Positions 56,207 to 64,000 of a stretch of 64,000 bases of DNA are shown here, one piece after another; position 1 is the stretch's first letter; every line of letters starts with the position of its first letter. The position numbers were made by a program, and so were the translations under genes. Source of the DNA: Lojkania enalia. Taxonomy: Eukaryota; Ascomycota; Dothideomycetes; Pleosporales. Location of the stretch: contig ML986695.1 in assembly GCA_010094045.1 (NCBI GenBank), positions 62,001 to 126,000 of the forward strand, in the 5' to 3' direction. The notes below the pieces were generated by a model. The model did no database searches. It worked only from the letters and a program-made list of their open reading frames with translations, and had not been told where the DNA came from.

Positions 56207-57268
56207 CTAGTGTGCCTTCTTCTTGTTCTTCTTTCTTGGCAGTCCTTTTTTCCTTCGCTCTTCACGGTCGCCTTCTGCGAGCCACTTGCTCGCTTTTACG
56301 AGCTGCACGACGTTGATGTACTGCTTGCCGGCCATGATGGGGAAGGAGACGATGGCGAGGATCCAGGGAACGCGGGAGTCCATTTTATTTGCCCTATGAT
56401 ATAATGTGTTAGCGTGGTCCACTCACTCAAATGCCAGGGTTGTGCTTACCGCGCGAGCTCCATGGCTCCTGCTGACCAGGGGCTCGTGAAGAGCAAAGAA
56501 GGCTTTGGTGCAGCGGGAGTGCCAGGCGAAAGGGTTGAAGGCGATTGCGGATCTTTCAGGAGAGTTGGAGAGAGGTATGGAGATGAGAAAGAAAGAAGAT
56601 AGAGAGCGATGAAGAAGAGCTCGTTCAGAGCGCAAAAGGTAAAGAGAACTTTCTGTACAGCTATCAGCCAAGATTACGAGGCTTAGGTGAGGTGCGAATG
56701 AACCCAACGCACATTGTTCGAGTAATATTGTTTCAGCACCCAACTCCGGCTCTCATCAACGTTCTTGTGGCTCTGTCCAACCTCACCCATGCTCAGCGTG
56801 GCATACATGTGCATATAGTGGCTCGCCAGGTCCAAGCTGATCAAACCCTGGAAGATTAAACTCCAGCGCGGGAATGCGCTCGCCAGAAAAACGAGCAGGC
56901 AAGACGTGGTGCATCGATCAGTCACCATATCCAGAACGGCGCCAAACTTAGTGCTTTGTTCGAATTTTCGCGCCGCGAGGCCGTCGAGTGCGTCAAGAAG
57001 GCAGGATACGCTATAGAGGAGGGAACATGTGCGTGGGTGGAGGGGCATGTAATATAGAGAGGCAACAGCGAGGACGACGCGGGAGTAGCCTGCAGAAGGG
57101 TTAGTTCCAACGACACATTGCGGATGCCATATACAAGTGCTGCGAGGTTGAGAACGCACCGATAAGGTTAGGGATGAAAAGGAAAATGTTCTCTGCTTCG
57201 TCCTTATCGGCCTTCGACGGCCTAACAACGCTGCCATTGCCATTTGCTAAGGGTCGTTCTAACGCCAT
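56207..57268 (-). CDS. pis1: CDP-diacylglycerol-inositol 3-phosphatidyltransferase
   Basis: Makes phosphatidylinositol from CDP-diacylglycerol and inositol in the ER membrane. Exons complement 57160-57268, 56713-57089, 56450-56652 and 56207-56393, 291 aa. The CDP-alcohol phosphotransferase signature DGx2ARx8Gx3Dx3D is perfect in DGLAARKFEQSTKFGAVLDM followed by VTD. Several hydrophobic helices flank it (NIFLFIPNLIGYSRVVLAV, CTTSCLLVFLASAF, LFTFCALNELFFIALYLL, ILAIVSFPIMAG). The C terminus is lysine-rich (RRKKGLPRKKNKKKAH), a possible ER-retention tail. It is longer than yeast Pis1 (~220 aa) because of a Ser/Pro-rich loop of ~50 residues encoded by exon 3 between two membrane segments. The short start MALERPLANGNGS was chosen by reading frame. 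Confidence 0.95.
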
Positions 57269-58173
57269 TGCGGGAGTGTACGGATGGTGTTGGTTGGGTT
57301 TGTTCTGGTACTAGTCGCTTGAGATATGCGCGCTCAAACCACCTCACTGTCGCTGTATCGTCGAAATTGCTCGTTGTCTATTGCTGCTGTGCCGCTTCCT
57401 CTCCCTCCAGTCTCTAAGACGCCGGAGATGGAAGCGGGACGTGTAGCGCTCGTGAAGCTTCTGTGGGTCGCCTAAGCTTACTCGGCGGCCTGCAGAAAGC
57501 GGGGCACACGATAGATATATACCTCTCAAAGAAGAAGTCAGCGATAACGGTAGGCGTCGGTGGACTCCTTCGAAAACACTTGATCAGGGAGAATTTCGAT
57601 GATAAGCCGATAACAACGAGCTCAGGAGCTAGGGCCAAAGGCGGATTAGGGCTGCGTTGTGGAGCAGGGAGACGCGGTATTGGGACGCAAGCGGTTGCAC
57701 CAAGCACGGATGGTACGAAGACAAGTAAAAAGAAGAGTACGCAAAGGAGAGTGCGAAGTGGAAGGCGCGTTGTCGAGGGTGGTGAGACGACGTGCCTAGG
57801 AAATTGGGGTTGAGATTTATTTCACGAAACATTTGGTCCGCAAGCTCCCGGGTTCAGTCTAGCTGGTTTCGGAAATCTATCTTGACTTTCTTGGCGGGTT
57901 GAAGTAACTTGGACATCATTCTCACGACACAAGCAAGGGGGAAAGGAGAGATATGGCAACCATAACCATTCATATCCATAGCAAAGCCATCCAAGCCATC
58001 TGAAGCTCTTTTCTGCGTCGACAAGCATTTACTATAAACGTTCGCAAGTCAAGGCAGTCCCCGACAACCTGCCATTGAGCATTCCCATTCCCAAATTGCA
58101 TCCAAGCTACCAGGTCACATAGATGGTTCAGATGAGCCGGGGCACTTAATATGACCAAACAGAAATCGCAGCC
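57269..58173. other. Intergenic region
   Basis: pis1 promoter side and the 3' flank of drs1. Overlapping frames on both strands at 57414-57813 are not supported. Confidence 0.5.
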
Positions 58174-60660
58174 TCAATTTGCCATTCCAGCTTTCTTTGC
58201 CTTGTTCTTTCCTTTTGCATCCTTACCCTTGGTTGACTTCATTCCTCTCTGGTCCTTCCCCTTCTTCCAAACGTTTCCCTCGTTCCTAGCATCCCTAAGC
58301 TCCAATTTCTTCTTGTCCTTACTACTAAGCTTCCGCTTCCCTTTCTTGATTGCTTGAGGACCATTGAGCTCTTCTGCTCCTTTGGCCTTGGATAATTTCT
58401 TGTCCCTCTCCGACTCGAACCACGTGCGCTTCGGTCTAGATTTGATTTCGTCTTCGTGGATAATGAGATTTTCGCTGCGTTTCAGCTGGCGTTCTGTAAT
58501 GCTCAATGCCCGTTCTTCTTTCTCTTCTTCCAGTACCTCCTCTATCTCGTCTTCTAATTCCTTGAGGGTCTTTATCCCCTTGTCGACTTCATCTACAGGG
58601 ACCTGACGACTGATTACCTTCGCACCCTGCGCGCGGGCAGCTTTGACAGCTGCCTTGACGACTTTGCGGTCAGGTTCCGCAGCGATCGTACACGCACGAC
58701 CCGACCGTCCGGCACGCGCCGTACGACCGACACGATGGAGGTAGATTTCGTGGGTTTGAGGCGCTTCATAGTTGATGACTGTCGAAACGTTCTTGATGTC
58801 GAGACCACGAGAAGCGACATCGGTAGCCAGAAGGTACTCTGATTTCCCAGAACGGAAAGACTCGACAGCTTGGATACGCTGGCGCATTTCAGTATATACA
58901 CTTGGACCATATTCATGCTGGAATTGACTTACCTGTTCTTGGCTCATATTGCCATGTAGCTCGCTTGCCTTCAGTCCACAAAGCGCAAATACAATCCTAA
59001 CCCTATGTGCCTCCCTCTTTTTCCTGAAAAAGATAATAACTCTTTCGGTGTATACCTTTTGGCAGACATACAGAAGATAAGCTAATCGCCTATCCTCTTT
59101 TCCGTGTCTCAAGCGTATGAATTCTTGAACTAGGCCCGAAACCGTCTGCATTTTTGAATTAACCATCAGCCTTACAGGCCGGTTCATGCCAACTCGGATC
59201 AAATTATCAATAGAACTAGTCATTGTCGCAGAGAACAGCATCGTCTGCCTCGATTTCGGAATTGTGGTCAGGATCTCGTTCAACTGACTCTCAAACCCTT
59301 CTTCGAGCATTCGGTCAGCCTCGTCGAGAACAAGGATCTCCAAGTTCTCAACTTGGAATGCAGCTGAGTTATTCATGTGATCGATGAAACGACCAGGGGT
59401 AGCGATAACAACATCTGGTCGCGATTTAAGGACAGCTTCTTGTTCGCGCAAGGAAAATCCACCAGCCAACTGTGCAAAGGTGGTGTCGGTAAAAGCGGCT
59501 AGCCTTTTAGCGACATTGAAACACTGCACAGCCAGTTCACGAGTAGGGACAAAGATCGCAACACGAGTAGTCGGAATCTTCTTCGGGCAGTAGAGGAGCC
59601 GTTCGAGAATGGGAATAAGGAAGGCAGCTGTTTTACCAGAACCGGTGACAGCACCTCCAACTACATCATTTCCTTGAAGTGCAATGGGAATGGTTTTGAG
59701 CTGGATAGGAGTGGGTTCTGTGAAGCCCACAGACGCTAAGCCTTTAAGAGTTGGTCTTGAGAGTGACATGGACTGGAACGATCCTGCGTCCTTAGGGCCT
59801 GTTTTCCTCAGTAGAACGCTTTCTTCGGGAGCAAAAAATTCAGCACTCTTCTTCGCTTCCACAGCATCTCCCTCTTCGCTCTCGTCCTCTGATGCCGATG
59901 GTTCAGCGTCCATGGGGTGTGGCACAGGAGCAGCAACAGACTCATTATCTGAGCTGTCTATAATAGTTATGCCCTTCTGCTCTGCATTTCTACCCCTAAT
60001 CCTGCTATTTGAACCTCCGTTTTCTTCGCCTTCGTCCTCGTCCTTGTCTTCTTCCTCGCTCTGAGCACGCATGCCAAACGCGTCGTCGGCAAGCAATTCA
60101 TCATCCTCTCCAAAGCCTTCAAAATCTGCATCATCTACCTCTTCTTCGGATTCTTCCTTCTCACAAATATGTTCAGCTTCCTCAGCTATCTTCCTTTCTT
60201 GTCGCCTCCTCTCGATGATCTCGCCGACGTCGACCGCAATACTCCTCGGCGCCGCATTTTTCCTCTCCCCTTCAACGGCATTTCCATTACTCCAACCATT
60301 AAATTCATCGACAAAGCCAATATCTATATCCCCGACCTGGAACTCAAAATCACTCGCAATATCATTGCCGTCCTCTAGGTTTTCTGCCTGTACGTGGGTT
60401 CGATCTTCTTCATCCTCGTCCTTGTCCTCGGAAACCCTTGCTTTCTGGCCTTCCTTCTTCATCTTATCTTTCTTCGATTTCTTTCTTGCAGCTCCTTTGG
60501 GCTCGCTGTTTAAGTCCGGGCTCTCAGTAAACTTTCGCTTTTTGCCTCGCCCAGCCAGTTTATTCATGTTGCGCGGAAGGTCCTCAAAACTGCTATCACC
60601 GGACACTTCATCATGGTCAGAGATGGTAAAAACAAAATCGTCATCCTTTTGTGGTGCCAT
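58174..60660 (-). CDS. drs1: DEAD-box RNA helicase Drs1 (DDX27)
   Basis: Nucleolar ATP-dependent helicase for 60S ribosomal subunit assembly. Exons complement 58933-60660 and 58174-58878, 810 aa. The acidic N-terminal ~270 residues precede the Q motif (GFTEPTPIQ) and motifs I GSGKT, Ia PTRELA, Ib TPGR, II DEAD, III SAT, V RGLDI and [14 protein letters not shown] Lys-rich coil and nuclear-localisation-like tail end the protein. The 54-bp segment 58879-58932 is in frame and free of stops but is an intron (GTAAGT...GCGCCAG). Removing it restores [13 protein letters not shown], the family motif, whereas reading through inserts 18 foreign residues. It is transcribed in the same direction as pis1, arl2 and the gelsolin gene. 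Confidence 0.95.
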   Translation of the reverse strand: MAPQKDDDFVFTISDHDEVSGDSSFEDLPRNMNKLAGRGKKRKFTESPDLNSEPKGAARKKSKKDKMKKEGQKARVSEDKDEDEEDRTHVQAENLEDGNDIASDFEFQVGDIDIGFVDEFNGWSNGNAVEGERKNAAPRSIAVDVGEIIERRRQERKIAEEAEHICEKEESEEEVDDADFEGFGEDDELLADDAFGMRAQSEEEDKDEDEGEENGGSNSRIRGRNAEQKGITIIDSSDNESVAAPVPHPMDAEPSASEDESEEGDAVEAKKSAEFFAPEESVLLRKTGPKDAGSFQSMSLSRPTLKGLASVGFTEPTPIQLKTIPIALQGNDVVGGAVTGSGKTAAFLIPILERLLYCPKKIPTTRVAIFVPTRELAVQCFNVAKRLAAFTDTTFAQLAGGFSLREQEAVLKSRPDVVIATPGRFIDHMNNSAAFQVENLEILVLDEADRMLEEGFESQLNEILTTIPKSRQTMLFSATMTSSIDNLIRVGMNRPVRLMVNSKMQTVSGLVQEFIRLRHGKEDRRLAYLLYVCQKVYTERVIIFFRKKREAHRVRIVFALCGLKASELHGNMSQEQVSQFQHEYGPSVYTEMRQRIQAVESFRSGKSEYLLATDVASRGLDIKNVSTVINYEAPQTHEIYLHRVGRTARAGRSGRACTIAAEPDRKVVKAAVKAARAQGAKVISRQVPVDEVDKGIKTLKELEDEIEEVLEEEKEERALSITERQLKRSENLIIHEDEIKSRPKRTWFESERDKKLSKAKGAEELNGPQAIKKGKRKLSSKDKKKLELRDARNEGNVWKKGKDQRGMKSTKGKDAKGKNKAKKAGMAN

Positions 60661-61364
60661 GATACTTTGTAAGCCACAGTTAACGCTGGACTCGAGATGG
60701 CGAGATTATTTGGACGTCTAAAACTTGCGGCAGAAAAAGTTCGGAATTGCTCTAGCGAAAAACTTGGCGGCTCTGCCCGCAGGCGGTGAGGGCCATGTCC
60801 ACGCTACAGCAGTGCCGGAGCGGCAGAACTTGTAGCCGACTGATGAATCGAGTATGTTGGAGATATAAAGGCCGCGACAGTCTCATTGGAAGAGTAAAAA
60901 GCCACGAATAATTTAATTTAGTCAAAACGGCAAGAAAGCTTCGCGTTGACCGAAGTATTCTATCGAGGGGTTGGCGAGGCGTGTCACGCTCGTGTGCAGA
61001 AAAACACCAAATCAGCAGCTAATTGGTGACGTACAAGAACGAGAGCTTCCTACAATATATGGATGGCCTTTATAAGCGAGGGCTACATCCTACAAGAGCT
61101 ATAATACCAAAATTCGCCTTAAATATCTCCTCTGAAGTAGGTAAAAACTAGACTAACATACCTTCCAAGCAAGCGGTCCACTCCATCAACAAAACGCAAC
61201 ATAGGAGCTTTCAACGACAATAATACAACAAAACAATAAGAATACGGCCCAAAACGAGAATCAAGTAAACTTAGCCCTCTCAGCTACCAAAAGAGGCCAA
61301 ATAAATAGCGAGAGGCGCGCTGCCTTAATACTTAATATAATTCGAACAACTGTACATCGACAAC
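60661..61364. other. drs1 upstream region grading into repeats
   Basis: Promoter of drs1 followed by sequence without genes. It is the transition from housekeeping genes to the repeat-rich end. Confidence 0.45.
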
Positions 61365-61701
61365 TGTTAGACACACCCTACCCGGAACTATTCGAGCTAA
61401 TCGAGCCTTGGGATAGTACGCACCTGCAATGGGAACAGAACAGGGAAGCACGGAACTAGGAAGAAGGTCAGGAGACTGGCTCAGTAGCTCAGTGAGACTG
61501 AGCCACTGAGCGACCCCAACTACGAAGGAAACCAATTTGTATTTAATGGCCTTACGGTTCACTCTTAGTTACTTCCTTGTAGTCAATTTAAATATCCTTT
61601 GCACATACTACTTGCGCACTTCCGTCGTAAACCCTATAGAAGCACAGGCACGTGATCACGCCTAGTCATCACCCTCCCGCCTCGACACCCGCGTCGTAAC
61701 A
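61365..61701. mobile_element. LTR-like repeat unit, copy A
   Basis: Begins TGTTAGACAC and ends GTCGTAACA, so it has TG...CA ends within a TGTTA/TAACA inverted pair. A RIP-mutated homologue lies at ~62325-62641. The best-aligned stretch is 61531-61633 against ~62465-62565. No flanking target-site duplication is seen, and homology may extend past 61701, so the boundaries are tentative. A 9-bp inverted repeat lies at 61477-61505. Confidence 0.5.
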
Positions 61702-62299
61702 CTTTAACTACCTTCGTGTGGTTGGAAGGAAGCTATACCATTCGACTACCCTGGTTATGAAGAAAGAGCTGCCAACAGTAAGTAACTCGGAATACTCATG
61801 GAAGCAGAACGTTAGGATCGGCAAGCAGAGCAACCCCCTCAGGAGATGCCTCTTATATAACGATCACCGGTATGCAAAACGAAATGGCCTAATAGAGATA
61901 ACAACTAGCGTAGGCACACGAGCGTATAGAACAGCTAAATAGCAATTAAGAAATCCTTATCAAAAGTCTTAAGAATGTATTATAAGAAATGGCTGTAATA
62001 TCTAATAGTTTTGAGTCACGGGTTGATCATATAGAGTCGCCTGACATAGGGTTGAAATAACCGAATCGTACCCAGCAGGGATGGTAGCGATTCGTCTCTA
62101 TCAACTATCTTCTTACAGAACACAGAATATACGAACATTTTAGCCCTACTACTCTATCTATTATTGCTACGCTGTAATCTATTATACTAGCCTATTATAT
62201 TCGAATCGCTTAAGCCACTTAGAATAGTCTAGTAACAATTTCTAATATTATAAATACGTCTTCTACCCTTCTTAATCTAATAGCCGGCTCTATCAGACG
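61702..62299. other. Region between repeat copies
   Basis: No gene supported (a 74-codon frame at 61718-61942 has no features). CpA and TpG are still present but decline toward 62300. Confidence 0.45.
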
Positions 62300-62324
62300 T
62301 GTAAAGATTCTAATATATTATAGA

Positions 62325-62641
62325 TATCCCTAGTAGAATTTCTATACTAGACTCTATTAAAGTTTAGAACTCTATATAGTTAATAGAATAAGATTAATAT
62401 AAAGTATAAAATATATTTAATAGCTCGGTTAATTAAATAACTAAGTAGAAGAAATAGTAGAAAAACTAAATTATATTTAATAATTTTATAACTCTAACCT
62501 TTATAGCTTTTTATAGTTAACTTAAATATCCTTTATATACTATACTTAACGTATTTTATAAACGAGTCGCCTACTTAAATAAGTTGCCTACTTTTACTAA
62601 GAAGTTATATTTTATCTACTTATAATATAATATAGTAACTA
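62325..62641. repeat. LTR-like repeat unit, copy B (RIP-mutated)
   Basis: Homologue of 61365-61701 in the same orientation. TTGTATTTAATGGCC in A corresponds to TTATATTTAATAATT in B, and TTTAAATATCCTTTGCACAT to CTTAAATATCCTTTATATAC. Differences are overwhelmingly C-to-T or G-to-A in B. Confidence 0.6.
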
Positions 62642-63222
62642 CTTTAACTTTAATTAATCTATTAAAAAGGTTAGATATTACTAGCTATTTTAGCTATTAG
62701 TTAAGATTAAATTTAGAATATATAAAGTATTATAGCTATTTATAATATTTTTTAAATAATATTTAAAAACTAGTATACTAGTAAACTTTTATAATATAAT
62801 TATAAGTCTAATTTAAAGAAGCTTATAAAGCTAGAAGAATTAACTATAATATAGTATATACTAGACTTATTATCTTATAAATACTCTTCTATAATTAATA
62901 GTAACGTATTCTACTATCGAAGCGGCTAAACTATTAAAGCGGCTACTTTTCCTTAGTATTATAAACACTATATATAAACTATAATAAATCTATAATATAA
63001 TCTTCTATTAATTTAATAAGAAGGTAGAATTAAGCTTACCTTATAGGCGTATAAATTAGGCTAATTTAAGAGCGTATAATACGCTACTATAGCTTTTAAT
63101 ATATAATATTAACAACTCTCTACTCAACTTTATAGAATTATATTTCGCTCTTATATATAACTAAATTACTAGAAGTTTATAATAACCGAAGAATAAATAA
63201 TTATATAACGTATTCTACTATT

Positions 63223-63272
63223 AAAGTAGTTAAACTATTAAAGCGGCTAAATTATTAAAACGGCTACTTTTT
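63223..63272. repeat. 17-bp minisatellite in the AT block
   Basis: Three units close to AAAGCGGCTAAACTATT. A related two-unit copy lies at 62918-62950. Both loci are preceded by AACGTATTCTACTAT, so a longer ~65-bp segment is duplicated. Confidence 0.6.
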
Positions 63273-64000
63273 TTTAGCGCAACGAATACTATATATAAAA
63301 AGTTAATTTACTTAATATTAATAAGAGATTCTATATATAATATACTTTTATCTAATTTAGAATTTTCCCTACTATCCTTTTAGCACGTACGAGCGTTATA
63401 CCTAGTCTTATTATAGTTACTATAGTAGCGTTAAACTGGTTAAGCTCTTTTTTAAATATTAGTACTACGAGTCTTTTTAAAGGGTTAAGAGTTTATAGAT
63501 ACTTTAGTAGCTATATATAAAGATCCCTTACTATATAATACTATACTACTATACTAAATATACTTTCTTTTACACGTTTTACACTTAGTTACTTCTTCTA
63601 ATTACCTTTTAAGCTTAGAGTTACAAGCTTAAAAAAGCGTATTCTAATATAGTATTAACTTAGCACTTTTTATAAACTATAAGAATTCTTCTTATACCTC
63701 TTTTAGTAATTATATAAAGAACTTTTATATAAGTATTAATTATAACCTAAATTTATATATATTACTTAGAGTTTTAGACTATTAGAAATCTTCTTATAGA
63801 AGTAGTTCTAGTAGAATATATAGTTATATATTAAGACGATTTAATACAACCTATACGTTTAAAGGAATAATTCCTATTACTTTAAAGGCCCTTTAATAGT
63901 TCTTATACGTAAATACGTTAAAAAACGCGTTTTTAAAGGCTAGAAAAAAGCCTTTTTTATTAATATAGTAGACGTATTAGTATACTAAGTCTTATATATA

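Larger units (their letters stand above)
62300..64000. repeat. RIP-mutated AT-rich block (continues past window end)
   Basis: About 75-80% A+T. CpA and TpG are nearly absent: several consecutive 60-bp lines, such as 62641-62940, contain none. TpA is in excess and CpG remains (GCG, ACG). This is the dinucleotide signature of repeat-induced point mutation on both strands. All frames are closed; no gene is present. Confidence 0.88.

Noticed and set aside
57414..57813. Overlapping ORFs at the pis1/drs1 boundary
   Set aside because: Open on both strands with basic low-complexity content and no family match.
60071..60721. 216-codon Ser-rich plus-strand ORF
   Set aside because: Complement of the acidic Glu/Asp N terminus of Drs1.
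61332..61562. 76-codon minus-strand ORF in repeat copy A
   Set aside because: Spans the repeat boundary and is destroyed in copy B; more likely a chance frame in an LTR-like unit than a gene.

Overview
The window is nuclear DNA of a filamentous ascomycete (Pezizomycotina). The genes carry many short GT-AG introns (about 50-200 nt). Fungal families are present: AA9 and AA11-type LPMOs, a CON-10-like KGG protein and a DUF4045/gelsolin protein. There are LTR relics, and an AT-rich end almost devoid of CpA/TpG, the signature of repeat-induced point mutation (RIP). I cannot place it below subphylum. I see no tRNA, rRNA or CRISPR array.

Left part (1-14.2 kb): mostly conserved housekeeping genes. 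These are the 3' end of adenosine kinase (+), a ZNF511-like C2H2 protein (-) divergent from an EST1/SMG7-family protein (+), and the SF3b subunit Rse1 (-). A decayed 320-codon gene (8484-9443) lies between EST1 and rse1.

Middle part (14.9-48 kb): an accessory, gene-poor region. It holds four small secreted, probably GPI-anchored proteins of one family (14935, 24208, 26661, 29138; three in tandem), a leu2-type 3-isopropylmalate dehydrogenase, a hemerythrin-like protein, an AA11-like and an AA9 LPMO, an SRPBCC protein and several unknown proteins. It also contains a CON-10-like pseudogene, a 290-codon pseudogene, two copies of a ~190-bp solo LTR (one with a perfect 5-bp target-site duplication), small tandem repeats and a G-quadruplex-prone tract. 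Seven premature stops in three pseudogenes are all one C-to-T step from a sense codon.

Right part (49-60.7 kb): again housekeeping, all on the minus strand. It holds a DUF4045/gelsolin-repeat protein, Arl2 GTPase (six exons, one of 17 nt), phosphatidylinositol synthase and the DEAD-box helicase Drs1. From 60.7 kb the sequence passes into repeats. One repeat unit (61365-61701) retains normal base composition, and a homologous copy about 930 bp further on is RIP-mutated. The RIP block runs to the window end.

Exon joins were set by hand from splice signals, reading frame and protein-family continuity. Every spliced gene described has a coding length divisible by three.
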